Assembly (NCBI GenBank): GCA_035527895.1
Contig: DATKZQ010000017.1
Coordinates: 1-64,000, forward strand
DNA length: 64,000 nucleotides
Origin: JADFWK01 sp035527895
Lineage (GTDB): Bacteria > Desulfobacterota > DSM-4660 > Desulfatiglandales > B25-G16
Reading direction: 5' to 3'
Under the pieces are notes generated by a model. That model ran no database searches, had not been told where the DNA came from, and saw only the letters and a program-made list of their open reading frames with translations. Shown here in pieces: positions 42,306 through 51,236 of the stretch (position 1 is its first letter; every line of letters starts with the position of its first letter). A program made the translations under genes and the position numbers.

Positions 42306-43526
42306 TCAGCCCTTCTGGAGGTGTTTATGAAAATCAGCTCCCGTGCAAGCAGGAATCAGATCTCCACAAGCTTCTGCGTGTTGGGTTCTTTTAGCCATAG
42401 GTTGTGCGCTGCAATTGTTTCGGCAATGATGTTCTCCTCCGGCCCTCTCTATCGTTCCGCCGCCTATTACCGTATCGCCCTCATAGAAAACTGCTGCCTG
42501 CCCCGGCGTGATGGCCATTTGTAATTCTTTAAACCTTATGTTGACCTTATCTTCATTAAGTGGCGTTATTGTTGCTTCGGCTTCCTCGTGAAGGTATCGT
42601 ATCTTCACACTCGCCTCAATCGAATGCTCCAGTTTGTTTATTGATATCCAGTTGAGGTGGGAGGCTATCAGTTCGTCCCCATATGTCTCCCCTTTACTTC
42701 CTACCACGATGGAATTCTCTTCCGGGTTGATCGCGATTACATACAACGGCTCGCTGGAGGATATCCCGAGTCTCTTTCGCTGGCCTATGGTGTAAAAGGG
42801 GATCCCCTGGTGTTCCCCTAGGACATCCCCTTGCCGATCCACTATTGGACCTCGCACTGCTGTCGGTGGGGTGTGTTCCCTGAGGAATCTAGGGTAATCA
42901 TTATGAGGGATAAAGCAAATCTCCTGGCTTTCAGGCTTTGCAGCTACGGAAAGCCCGAGTTCTCCTGCGATTTCCCTAACGCCCTCCTTTGAATGATCTC
43001 CCACGGGAAAGAGAACACGTTTCAATTGATCCTGCGTCAGCGGATAGAGGAAATAAGATTGGTCCTTGCGACGGTCAAACCCTCTTCTGAGAGCATATCT
43101 TCCTGTCACCTGATCCTTCTCTACCCTGGCGTAGTGACCGGTGGCAATGGAAGATGCGCCCAACTCCCGGCCTTTGCGCAACAGCGCACCGAACTTTATA
43201 TACTGGTTGCACTTGATGCAGGGATTTGGGGTTCTTCCCAGGCTATAGTCTTGACAAAAGGGAGTAATAACCTTTTGAAAGAAGATGTCCCTGAAATTCA
43301 GCACGTAGTGAGGGATATTCAGTTTATAGGCTACCCTCTTGGCATCCTCTACTGCGGAGACCCCGCAACAACCACCAAATGGGTCTAACTCACGTTTCTG
43401 CCTATCCGGGGGCCATATTTGCATGGTTACCCCAATCACCTGATAGCCTTCCTCTTTGAGGATGGCTGCGGCGACCGAGGAATCTACTCCACCGCTCATG
43501 GCGACGATGACCCTTTTTGAGTTCAT
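42306..43526 (-). CDS. mnmA: tRNA-specific 2-thiouridylase
   Basis: A 406-residue MnmA that makes 2-thiouridine at tRNA position 34, using sulfur from a cysteine desulfurase. P-loop MSGGVDSSVAAAIL; catalytic Cys in GRTPNPCIKCNQYIKFG and in PESQEICFIP. The frame is open to 43742, but that extension overlaps the cysteine desulfurase end; the ATG at 43526 (or 43532) starts the conserved N-terminus. About 45 residues after GGGTIERA are extra, with Cys pairs (HHCRNNC, CGDLIPAC), a tail not typical of the family that may bind metal. Confidence 0.93.
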   Translation of the reverse strand: MNSKRVIVAMSGGVDSSVAAAILKEEGYQVIGVTMQIWPPDRQKRELDPFGGCCGVSAVEDAKRVAYKLNIPHYVLNFRDIFFQKVITPFCQDYSLGRTPNPCIKCNQYIKFGALLRKGRELGASSIATGHYARVEKDQVTGRYALRRGFDRRKDQSYFLYPLTQDQLKRVLFPVGDHSKEGVREIAGELGLSVAAKPESQEICFIPHNDYPRFLREHTPPTAVRGPIVDRQGDVLGEHQGIPFYTIGQRKRLGISSSEPLYVIAINPEENSIVVGSKGETYGDELIASHLNWISINKLEHSIEASVKIRYLHEEAEATITPLNEDKVNIRFKELQMAITPGQAAVFYEGDTVIGGGTIERAGGEHHCRNNCSAQPMAKRTQHAEACGDLIPACTGADFHKHLQKG

Positions 43527-43654
43527 ACCCATACGACAGTAAATAAGGTAGGCCTCAGACCCCTTATTTTTGGATGCAAGGCCTGTTTCAATAATCCTAA
43601 GACAGTGAATTGATGGACTCGCAACCGAGCAGAGGGCAGTTGTCTTATCCCCAC

Positions 43655-44809
43655 CTACGAGAGTGGCGACACAGCTCGAAGCCTGTGAACGATCTTCGGT
43701 AGAACTTCTAAGACCCGCTCTATCATTTCCTCGGAAGTCCACTTCCCAAGGCTAAGCCGTACCGAACCATAGACCTGTTCAGAGGAAAGCCCCATCGCCG
43801 AGAGAATATGAGACGGCTCAAGGCTGGCCGAACTGCAGGCTGAGCCAGTAGAAGCACAGATGCCTTCAAGATCGAGGTTCAAGACTATTGATTCTCCTTC
43901 CAAAAACCCAAAGCTTATATTAACATTGTTGGGCAGCCTCATTGCGGGATGCCCGTTGAGACGGGTATGGTCAATCCGCTCGAGGATACCCATGATCAAT
44001 TTGTCCCGAAGGGATGTGAGCCGATCTGTTTCGTTGCTCATTTCCTGCCGGGCGAGTTCTATTGCCCGGCCAAGGCCGACGATTCCGGGGACATTTTCGG
44101 TGCCCGCCCGTCGCCGCCTCTCCTGCTCGCCGCCGTGCATCAACGGGGCCAGTCTGGTTTCCCTCCTGATATACAATGCCCCAACCCCCTTGGGGCCGTA
44201 AAGCTTATGCGCCGAGAGGGAGAGCAGATCAATGCCAAGCTCATCCACATCTACCGGCAGATGGCCTACAGTCTGCACAGCATCGGTATGAAAATAGATT
44301 TCACGCTCTTTCGCAATCTTCCCTATCTCCGCTATCGGCTCGATCGTGCCCATTTCATTGTTGGCGTGCATCACCGAAATTAGGATGGTATCACCGGTTA
44401 TCGCCTTCTTCACATCAGAGGGATCCACCAGGCCGTACTCGTCTACCGGGACATAGGTTATTCGGAACCCCCTCTCCTCCAGAAACTTGCAGGTCTCTGT
44501 CACCGCATGGTGCTCAACAGGGGTGGTGATTATATGATTCCCTTTGGCCTCGTTTGCATAGGCCACGCCCACAAGTGCGAAGTTATCGGACTCGGTCCCG
44601 CCGCTCGTGAAGACGATCTCATCAACCTCTGCCCCGATGAGCTCGGAAACCTTAGCCCGCGCCTCCTCGATGGCTCCCTTCGCCTCCTGGCCATAAGAAT
44701 AGGTACCGGAGGGGTTGCCAAAGGTGTCGGTGAAGAATGATGACATCGCCTTTACAACTTCCGGGTCAACAGGAGTAGTGGCCGCGTAGTCAAGGTATAT
44801 TCTTCTCAT
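43655..44809 (-). CDS. Cysteine desulfurase (NifS/IscS family)
   Basis: A 384-residue PLP enzyme that takes sulfur from cysteine to form a persulfide. The PLP Lys is in LSAHKLYGPKGVG, and the active-site Cys lies on the flexible loop GICASTGSACSSAS. FHTDAVQTVGH is the PLP-ring-stacking region. It overlaps larE by 4 bases (ATGA) and is followed by mnmA and fdhD, so this is the probable sulfur source for LarE, MnmA and FdhD. Whether it also feeds Fe-S assembly is unknown, as no IscU is adjacent. Confidence 0.95.
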   Translation of the reverse strand: MRRIYLDYAATTPVDPEVVKAMSSFFTDTFGNPSGTYSYGQEAKGAIEEARAKVSELIGAEVDEIVFTSGGTESDNFALVGVAYANEAKGNHIITTPVEHHAVTETCKFLEERGFRITYVPVDEYGLVDPSDVKKAITGDTILISVMHANNEMGTIEPIAEIGKIAKEREIYFHTDAVQTVGHLPVDVDELGIDLLSLSAHKLYGPKGVGALYIRRETRLAPLMHGGEQERRRRAGTENVPGIVGLGRAIELARQEMSNETDRLTSLRDKLIMGILERIDHTRLNGHPAMRLPNNVNISFGFLEGESIVLNLDLEGICASTGSACSSASLEPSHILSAMGLSSEQVYGSVRLSLGKWTSEEMIERVLEVLPKIVHRLRAVSPLS

Positions 44810-45642
44810 CCTTTGCCGTTTTCCGTTAGAACCTCGTTCATGCTCCCCGTTCTATATCCTTCCAGATCAACCGTTACATAGGAGTAACCCAACGTTTTGA
44901 AATAGGATACGATCTTCGAGCTCGGCTTATCACTTAACAATCTGGGAATATCTTTCTTGGGGACTTCTATTCTGGCTATGGTATCATGATGCCTCACTCG
45001 TACGTGCGTGAACCCGAGATCCTTCAAAAAGCGTTCTGCCTTATCAATCGTGATGAGATTTTCCCTTGTTATCCGCGTGCCGTAGGGAAGGCGAGAAGCG
45101 AGGCAGGCGAAGGAGGGTTTGCTCCACGTGGGTAGGCCCATCCTTTTGCTCATGGAACGAATATCGGGCTTGGTCAGCATGGCCTCCTGAAGGGGCGATC
45201 TTACCCCTAATTCGCGGGCCGCTTCCATGCCGGGACGAAAGTCATCCAGATCATCGAAGTTGCTTCCGTCCACGACATACTTCAGGTTATTCTCTTTGGC
45301 AATGCTTGTAAGTTCGGCAAAGAGTTCTTTCTTGCACCAGTAGCACCTGTCCTTTGGATTGCTGACGAATTTAGGGTTCGTTAGTTCCCGGGTTTCGATG
45401 ATCTCATGTCGTGCTTTCAGGTTATGAGCAAGGGCCTTCGCCTGTTCTATCTCTTCGGAAGGATAAACGGTGGAGCTGGCCGTAACGGCAAGGACTTTGT
45501 TTCCCAACACATCCTTGGCAACCCTCAAGAGGAGCGTGCTATCCACACCGCCGGAAAAAGCAATGAGAACGCTCTCCATATCCAGGAGAATGTCCTCGAG
45601 GTTTTGGGATTTCCCCTTTCTATTGTCTGTGCTGGTTTTCAT
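44806..45642 (-). CDS. larE: LarE-type ATP-dependent sacrificial sulfurtransferase
   Basis: A 278-residue PP-loop protein that adenylates and then sulfurates a pyridinium carboxylate, using its own cysteine or an Fe-S cluster, for the nickel-pincer cofactor of LarA-type enzymes. P-loop IAFSGGVDSTLLL; the DRCYWCKKELF motif and the SFACLASRLPYGTR motif together hold three Cys, matching the three-Cys type that binds a [4Fe-4S] cluster and need not be sacrificed. No larA, larB or larC is in the window. The start is placed at 45642; the longer frame to 45732 overlaps the neighbouring gene. An upstream alternative cannot be excluded. Confidence 0.88.
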   Translation of the reverse strand: MKTSTDNRKGKSQNLEDILLDMESVLIAFSGGVDSTLLLRVAKDVLGNKVLAVTASSTVYPSEEIEQAKALAHNLKARHEIIETRELTNPKFVSNPKDRCYWCKKELFAELTSIAKENNLKYVVDGSNFDDLDDFRPGMEAARELGVRSPLQEAMLTKPDIRSMSKRMGLPTWSKPSFACLASRLPYGTRITRENLITIDKAERFLKDLGFTHVRVRHHDTIARIEVPKKDIPRLLSDKPSSKIVSYFKTLGYSYVTVDLEGYRTGSMNEVLTENGKG

Positions 45643-45688
45643 GGCAACCTTTGTCTCAATTCCGTCCGTTCTAGGTCCTTCGAGGATA

Positions 45689-46402
45689 TTAACCGCACCC
45701 ACAATCTCCGCCGGTCGCACAGGCAGCGACATCAGGGCAGTCGTTGCTGCCGCAGAGCATCTTGAGAAGGGTTACGCTCACGAAATCCGCTGCCCGGTAG
45801 AGCTCGTCAGTGGTTTTCCCTTCGATGACGAATTTGCCGTCTCCAAAAACCCTTACCAGCGTCTCTCGGCCCCCGCTCTTAGGGCCTTTTATTTGGATTA
45901 CAGGAGTCATGGGCGTGGCATCCGAGTCCAGTGACTGGATCTGAGAGCCATCCTTAACGGAACTCGGTGACTTGCTGCCGGGTTTTGTGTAGGCGATACC
46001 ATTGAATTTGTTACGATTGACGATCTGCAGATAGAGCGCCAGGTCTCTTACGGCCGGCATGACTTCATCCTCCTCATCCGGGTTTATCAGTATGGTAGTG
46101 CGAACCACTTTTTCACCCATCATCCCCAGCAGAAGTGCCGAGTGTTTGGCGAGCATGTCCTTTCCCGGGGCGTCGAGGGTTACCGTAAGGGCCTCTCTTG
46201 GGTCTGTCTTGAAGGGAAAGCGTGCTCCCCTGGCCTCAATATAGTAATAACCCAGTTTGGAATCATAGTCTACTTTCCCCTCGTACATGCCCAGCTGGAT
46301 CCTATCCGAATTTTGAGGCTCGGGCAAGGACCAACTGTCCAATTTTAATCCTATAATAACCAGCACCGCAATGGAAAAGAACATAATTTGTTTGCCTTTC
46401 AT
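45689..46402 (-). CDS. Membrane-anchored protein of unknown function with Cys-rich tail
   Basis: A 237-residue protein. The N-terminus has one hydrophobic segment (MFFSIAVLVIIGLKL), followed by an alpha/beta extracytoplasmic domain, and the C-terminus is Cys-rich: LKMLCGSNDCPDVAACATGG and then DCGCG, so six cysteines in the last 25 residues that could bind a metal or cluster. It follows the ABC ATPase with a one-base overlap, so it is part of that system. It may be an exported substrate, metallochaperone or periplasmic component. No known family was recognised. Confidence 0.65.
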   Translation of the reverse strand: MKGKQIMFFSIAVLVIIGLKLDSWSLPEPQNSDRIQLGMYEGKVDYDSKLGYYYIEARGARFPFKTDPREALTVTLDAPGKDMLAKHSALLLGMMGEKVVRTTILINPDEEDEVMPAVRDLALYLQIVNRNKFNGIAYTKPGSKSPSSVKDGSQIQSLDSDATPMTPVIQIKGPKSGGRETLVRVFGDGKFVIEGKTTDELYRAADFVSVTLLKMLCGSNDCPDVAACATGGDCGCG

Positions 46403-47055
46403 TACATTATCCTCCCGTCTACAATTTCTATTTTTCTCTTGGCGAAATCCGCAATTGCAGCATCATGCGTCACCAAGAGCACGGTTACCCCTTGTCCGTT
46501 GAGTTCCTTCACATATCCCATGAGATTCTCTCCGGTTTTGGTGTCCAGATTTCCGGTGGGCTCGTCTGCCAGTATGACAGAGGCATTATTTGCTAAGGCG
46601 CGCGCAATGGCGACCCGTTGCTGCTCGCCTAAGCTGAGCTCAGAGGGCAGATGGAAGAATCGGTCTTTCAAGCCGACCTTCTCCAGCAATTGGCTGGCTC
46701 TGGCCCTCTGTTTGGTGGGATGTGCCCCGGCGAAATAGAGCGGTATTTCTACGTTTTCAATAGCTGTAAGGTACGAAATGAGATTGAATGTCTGAAACAC
46801 GAAGCCAAATTTCTTCCTCCGGAAGGCCGCCCGTTCCCGCGGCCCCAGTTTTCCAAGCGATACGCCGTCAACCAGGGTTTCGCCCGATGTTGGGGTCAAT
46901 AACCCCGCGACCAGATTTAGGAATGTGGTTTTACCGCTTCCACTAGGACCGACTATTGCGATAAAGTCGCCATTCTCTACCTGTAAACTAACGTTGTTCA
47001 GCGCTCCAATGCTCCCATAGGACTTTGTCACGCTCTTCAGTTCGATCATTCTCAC
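46402..47055 (-). CDS. ABC transporter ATP-binding protein (LolD/MacB-like)
   Basis: A 217-residue ATPase. Walker A GPSGSGKTTF near 37, signature LSLGEQQRVAIARAL near 140, Walker B VILADEPTGNLD, and the switch His in LLVTHDA. The family partners an FtsX-fold permease, which is the next gene upstream (4-base overlap). It would energise export or mechanotransmission. The substrate is unknown, but the system sits in the middle of a sulfur gene cluster. Confidence 0.92.
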   Translation of the reverse strand: MRMIELKSVTKSYGSIGALNNVSLQVENGDFIAIVGPSGSGKTTFLNLVAGLLTPTSGETLVDGVSLGKLGPRERAAFRRKKFGFVFQTFNLISYLTAIENVEIPLYFAGAHPTKQRARASQLLEKVGLKDRFFHLPSELSLGEQQRVAIARALANNASVILADEPTGNLDTKTGENLMGYVKELNGQGVTVLLVTHDAAIADFAKRKIEIVDGRIM

Positions 47056-48197
47056 ACCTCCTGTAGCGCCTCAACCGGGTCAAGTTGGGCGGCCCTTTTA
47101 GCCGGCAATATACTCGCTGTGATGCAAATGGCCGTTGAGATAGCAACGGAATACGGTAAGAGATGGAGTATTGGCGGGACAGGCGTACCGGCAAGCTGGG
47201 GGCCTGCCGCCATCGAGATGATCGTACCCAATGCGTAACCGGCGAGACCGCCGATCACGCCCAGAAACAGGGCCTTTAGGATAAAAAACGTGTATAATTT
47301 CCTTGCATCGGCTCCAATGGCCAGGAGAATGCCGATCTCGTGGCGACGATCAGACACGGTTGAGGACATGTAATTCATCACGAGAAAACCGCCCAGACAT
47401 AATACGACAATGTAAACGATGCGAATAAAGTCCTCGATCTTGGTAAGGGTGCCGATCTGAGCTTCGGCTATCTGTTTCACCGGTATCACCCTGGCATCGT
47501 CTGGGAGCGCTTTGTCTATCTCATCGGCGATATCATAGAGGTTCATGGTGGAGCACGAGATACAGCTGGTAGAGACCTCGATCACGTTCACCAACCTTTC
47601 TCTCCCGGTGAGGCCCTGCAAGATATGTAATGGTACGAATGCCATGAGATCATCGGCTGAACCGGTTTCGTCCAAGATCCCGCTTACCCTGAATACCTCA
47701 TCCCCGAGCTTTACCTGGCTGACAGGCCCTACATGAGCCGCTGTGTAATGGCCCAGAAGGATTTCGTTGCCTTGTGGGAACTGATCAGTAACTATTTTCC
47801 TGTCGATCATCCACCAGGGTTTGGCCTTGATTTCGTCCTCCGTAATGCCGGCCACTGAAAGGCTGACATCACCAACCACGAAACGTTCATGCAATTTGGG
47901 CGATACCGCCACGATCATTCCGCCGTGCTCTATGGTTTGTATCCTTTTACCGTATACCTCGGGCAGCAACGCGGTGCCCTGTGTTAGGGCGTTTGTGTCA
48001 AAGAGCTCGCCGCCGGGCTGGATGATGATATTCGCGCCGAATCTCAAGAGCTGCTCTTTGGCCTTATCATACAAGGCGCTGTTGATAGTCTGGGCAGCCA
48101 CAAAGATACTGATACCCAGGAGTATACATAGGATACCGGCTGTTGTTTTCCTCTTCCTGCGACCCATTTCTTTGGTTACAAATTCTACTGTTCGCAT
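47052..48197 (-). CDS. FtsX/MacB-like ABC permease
   Basis: A 381-residue permease. One N-terminal helix (TAGILCILLGISIFVAAQTI), a large periplasmic domain (about 45-255), then three helices with the FtsX fold (YIVVLCLGGFLVMNYMSS, FILKALFLGVIGGLAGYALG, SVAISTAICITASILPAKRA). A CISCS pair within the periplasmic domain (EVSTSCISCSTMNL) is unusual and could bind a metal. It pairs with the ATPase downstream. Confidence 0.9.
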   Translation of the reverse strand: MRTVEFVTKEMGRRKRKTTAGILCILLGISIFVAAQTINSALYDKAKEQLLRFGANIIIQPGGELFDTNALTQGTALLPEVYGKRIQTIEHGGMIVAVSPKLHERFVVGDVSLSVAGITEDEIKAKPWWMIDRKIVTDQFPQGNEILLGHYTAAHVGPVSQVKLGDEVFRVSGILDETGSADDLMAFVPLHILQGLTGRERLVNVIEVSTSCISCSTMNLYDIADEIDKALPDDARVIPVKQIAEAQIGTLTKIEDFIRIVYIVVLCLGGFLVMNYMSSTVSDRRHEIGILLAIGADARKLYTFFILKALFLGVIGGLAGYALGTIISMAAGPQLAGTPVPPILHLLPYSVAISTAICITASILPAKRAAQLDPVEALQEV

Positions 48198-48260
48198 TGT
48201 CTCCTACCTCAAATCCCTCAACCAAGACATCAGAACCTTGGTCGACTGATGGCTTACAAC

Positions 48261-49001
48261 TTACAGCGTTCCCTTCTTGATGAGTTCTTCGGATACCCCC
48301 GAAGGCGCTTCTATGGTTTCCGGTCTATTATTCAGATATTCCCGTAATTCTACAGGTTTGTTCTCTTTTGACTCTAATTCCTTTATTCGTTTCTCGAGTT
48401 TTTTCTGCTCCGTGAGCACGAACTGAATGGCATCGGCTATCGGGTCGGGCAGGTTTCCATGCTCCAAGGCCCGGATCTCCTTTGATGAAAACTCTTTACC
48501 TATCTTTCCGGGTACACCGACTACCGTAGCCCCTGGGGGCACGTCTCGGACAACGACGCTGCCGGCGGCGATTCTGGCTCCATCCCCAACGGTAATGGCT
48601 CCCAGAATTATCGCCCCTGCTCCAACGACTACGCGATTTTGCAACGTGGGATGGCGCTTCTTCTTTTCCAGGGTTGTGCCGCCCAAAACCACGCCTTGGT
48701 ATAACAGAACATCATTGTCGATCTCGGCAGTTTCACCTATGACCACCCCCATACCATGGTCGATAAAGAACCGCCGGCCGATCTTTGCTCCAGGGTGAAT
48801 CTCGATGCCGCATAATGATCGGCCGATATGGGATACAAGTCTCGCGACAAAAAAGAACTCATGCCTCCAGAGCAGGTGGGCTATTCTATGTAACCAGAGG
48901 GCATGAAGCCCGGGATAGCAGATGAGGACCTCCAGCACGCTCCTCGCTGCTGGGTCCTTCGCGAACACTGTTTGGATATCCTCTCGAATTCTCTCAAGCA
49001 T
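48261..49001 (-). CDS. cysE: Serine O-acetyltransferase
   Basis: A 246-residue enzyme that makes O-acetylserine for cysteine synthesis. The C-terminal half has left-handed beta-helix hexapeptide repeats (HPGAKIGRRFFIDHG, VVIGETAEIDNDVLLYQGVV, GAIILGAITVGDGARIAAGS, VVRDVPPGATVVGVPGKIGK), with catalytic His in FFIDHGMGV. The C-terminal tail KKLEKRIKELESKEN is longer than in the short form. No cysK is adjacent; the homocysteine genes upstream suggest direct use of sulfide. Confidence 0.95.
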   Translation of the reverse strand: MLERIREDIQTVFAKDPAARSVLEVLICYPGLHALWLHRIAHLLWRHEFFFVARLVSHIGRSLCGIEIHPGAKIGRRFFIDHGMGVVIGETAEIDNDVLLYQGVVLGGTTLEKKKRHPTLQNRVVVGAGAIILGAITVGDGARIAAGSVVVRDVPPGATVVGVPGKIGKEFSSKEIRALEHGNLPDPIADAIQFVLTEQKKLEKRIKELESKENKPVELREYLNNRPETIEAPSGVSEELIKKGTL

Positions 49002-49047
49002 TTGAACTACTCACCCATGTTTTCAGGATATTTCGTATTCTGAGCCA

Positions 49048-49455
49048 TTAGAACCTTACCTCCATTGCCCGTAACGGGCAGGCCTTGACGCAGAGCCCAC
49101 AGGCAACGCATTTGGTGTCATGAAAATGAACCTCTCTCGTTACCGGTACAACCTCAAAGGCAGCAGCCGGGCACAAAGGAACACAGGCACCACAGTGACT
49201 GCACCTTGTGCTATTGCGAACAACATCTTGAGATAGGGGCTGCAATTTTACTCCCACCTCCTTCAGATACTGGATACCTCGTTCATAGTTCTTTTCTTCA
49301 CCACCCAATTCCAAAACCAAGAGGCCTCCTTCCTCTGCGGTAATATAGGCCTTGAGAATGTTAAATTCGAGGTCATAGTCTTTGACCAACCTATGCACGA
49401 TGGGTTGATCGGCCAGCTTATACGGAAAATGGAGTACTATTCTTTGAGAGATCAT
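49048..49455 (-). CDS. NIL domain plus 4Fe-4S ferredoxin (homocysteine synthesis partner)
   Basis: A 135-residue protein. Residues 1-75 are a NIL-type domain (VLHFPYKLADQPIVHRLV, YITAEEGGLLVLELGGEEKN), and two clusters follow: CSHCGACVPLCPAAAF and CVACGLCVKACPLRAM. This is the layout of the ferredoxin encoded beside the DUF39/HcyS protein in methanogens, where the pair converts aspartate semialdehyde plus sulfide to homocysteine. Start at 49455, with GGAGG 8 bases upstream. It lies between the HcyS-type gene and cysE. Confidence 0.9.
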   Translation of the reverse strand: MISQRIVLHFPYKLADQPIVHRLVKDYDLEFNILKAYITAEEGGLLVLELGGEEKNYERGIQYLKEVGVKLQPLSQDVVRNSTRCSHCGACVPLCPAAAFEVVPVTREVHFHDTKCVACGLCVKACPLRAMEVRF

Positions 49456-49538
49456 CTTAACAACCTCCAAGAAGCGGAAATGGGGAAGGCGCAGATCAGG
49501 TATATTCTCATCTGCGCCTCCCGCGCTTTCCTTTCAGC

Positions 49539-50747
49539 CTATTTTTCAAGAGGCCTTTCCCTAAGCGGTTTGCACGTGGTGCCCGTTTCAGGCCCTGGGA
49601 AAAAGCCTACCGGTTCAGTGAGCAGAAAGTCCCCTTTCTCAATCCATTCCTTTAATGTTTTGGCTATCTCTACTGCCTTGGGATAACTTGAAAGGCTCCC
49701 GGTGGGAACCGCCATGCCTTGAACGGTGATCTTACCGCTCTTGAGCTGGGCGTAGTTCACTTCGCCGAGGCTCCCCTTTTTTCCCTGAGGATAGCTCTCG
49801 CCGTAGTCGACGATCTGAGTCCATAGCTCCTCGTCATTTACTGCGGTATACGTACACATTTCCTCATTTAGGATGGGAATCGGAACGCCGATGCCAACGG
49901 TAAGGGTTGTTCCGTAACCTTGCATGGATGTACCTGCCAGCCATTCGGCGCTCATCTGTTTCAAATCTCCGATAACGGCTAAGGTTCCTGAAGGAACACA
50001 CGGTGTACCGTTGTCTTTGCGCTGAACCGCGGGGTTAAACTGAGTCCCCTGCCAGACTACGTAGCCGATTCCCCCTCCCAAGAAGATTCTTGTGCCGATG
50101 CCAATTGTCTTATAATAGGGATCGTTCAAGAGAGGAGAGAGCTGCCCAGCGCTGCAATAGTTAGCACTGCCTAGATTGGGCTTGAGCATCCCCATGTAAG
50201 TATAAATAGCCGTATTACCCAGGTTAACAGCTACGTTGTAATTCTGGTAGGCATTCCTGGGATTGAAAAGCACCGCTTCATTGAGATCTCTAATATTGAC
50301 CCAGGTTTCCAGTTTCCTCCTTGGATAACAATCTGTTCCGTAAGCATTGGCAACCAGCTTTAGATCTTTGCCGGCTACCAAATCTTCGATTACGTGACCA
50401 CCACCGTACCTGAACTCACCGGGGAAGGTTTTATTCCTCGGGTCATCATCAGGTAGAGCGGTTGCCCCGATGAAGGTATCGACGGCAGCAAGGCCGGTAT
50501 AAAGAGGCACGTCATTCAGATAGGCCCGTTCTCCACCCAGTTTTATCTTAGGGGTGCTGTGCCCGATGTTAAAGTAGGCACCGGATGAACACATCGGACC
50601 AAAGGTACCCGTTGTGACCACGTCCACCTGCTGAGCTGCTTTCTTAGCTCCCTTCTCTTCGACAATGTCGATAATCTCCTCGGCAGTCACTACGACTGCC
50701 TCTCCTCTCTTGATCTTTTCATTGATCTCTTTGATGGTCTTAGCCAT
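49539..50747 (-). CDS. L-aspartate semialdehyde sulfurtransferase (HcyS/DUF39 family)
   Basis: A 402-residue DUF39 protein. Family blocks: AQQVDVVTTGTFGPMCSSGA (conserved Cys), PLYTGLAAVDTFIGATALPD, PGEFRYGGGHVIEDLVAGKD, the NAYGTDCYPRRK motif with Cys, LNPRNAYQNYNVAVNL, FLGGGIGYVVWQGTQF, and a conserved NYAQLKSGKI. Such proteins form homocysteine from aspartate semialdehyde and a sulfur donor, with the NIL ferredoxin gene 80 bases downstream. The start is the ATG at 50747, with GAAGAGG 6 bases upstream; the frame opens two codons earlier at a TTG. First gene of the long sulfur-handling run. Confidence 0.9.
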   Translation of the reverse strand: MAKTIKEINEKIKRGEAVVVTAEEIIDIVEEKGAKKAAQQVDVVTTGTFGPMCSSGAYFNIGHSTPKIKLGGERAYLNDVPLYTGLAAVDTFIGATALPDDDPRNKTFPGEFRYGGGHVIEDLVAGKDLKLVANAYGTDCYPRRKLETWVNIRDLNEAVLFNPRNAYQNYNVAVNLGNTAIYTYMGMLKPNLGSANYCSAGQLSPLLNDPYYKTIGIGTRIFLGGGIGYVVWQGTQFNPAVQRKDNGTPCVPSGTLAVIGDLKQMSAEWLAGTSMQGYGTTLTVGIGVPIPILNEEMCTYTAVNDEELWTQIVDYGESYPQGKKGSLGEVNYAQLKSGKITVQGMAVPTGSLSSYPKAVEIAKTLKEWIEKGDFLLTEPVGFFPGPETGTTCKPLRERPLEK

Positions 50748-50753
50748 GTTCAA

Positions 50754-51236
50754 CCTCTTCGAGTAGTGTTAATTATTACATTCTAACTCAGGCCGTCACG
50801 CAATAGTGGCCCTCAAGGGCCTCTGCATGATCCATGGCATCACCACTATTTGGTTTTTTGAGACTTCTCGGTGTATCATCTTGCCTAAATCCCTAAGCTC
50901 CTTTATTCGCCTTCGCCAGAATAGGCTGCAGCTTGCTGTAGGGTCCTGCTCGACACGGATGGCGAGGCGACCGCGCCGACTTGTCCCGCCGAAGTTTTGA
51001 CGAAGCCGGAAGCTCTCAGAGCGCCCGTCCTCGTCCGACGCCATAGGCTATGGCCGACGGTGTCCGCAGGCCTGCTCCGCCATAGTAGCCAAAAAGGCTA
51101 CGAAGGCCGGGTAACCCTATCTACGGAGGATGGAAAGACGAGCGGCTTCGGCCGAGTTCCGCTTGACTTCGTCATAGATGCCCCGCGCGGAAGCGCGGGG
51201 AGCTTCACTTTTGTGTGTACTAAATCTAAGCCTGTG
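50754..51236. other. Gap with stem-loops
   Basis: About 480 bases with no supported gene; short frames on both strands lack starts or known sequence. The stretch holds a GCCATAGGCTATGGC palindrome at about 51041-51055, gtagccaaaaaggctac at 51085-51101, and ccccgcgcggaagcgcgggg at 51181-51200. The last lies just after the end of the two-CW regulator on the minus strand and could be its terminator hairpin, although no U-run follows. Confidence 0.45.

Noticed and set aside
43533..43742. Longer N-terminus of MnmA to 43742
   Set aside because: It overlaps the 3' end of the cysteine desulfurase gene and lacks family character; the P-loop is directly after the ATG at 43526.
45643..45732. Longer N-terminus of LarE to 45732
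   Set aside because: It overlaps the end of the upstream gene in another frame and has no LarE-like sequence before the ATG at 45642.
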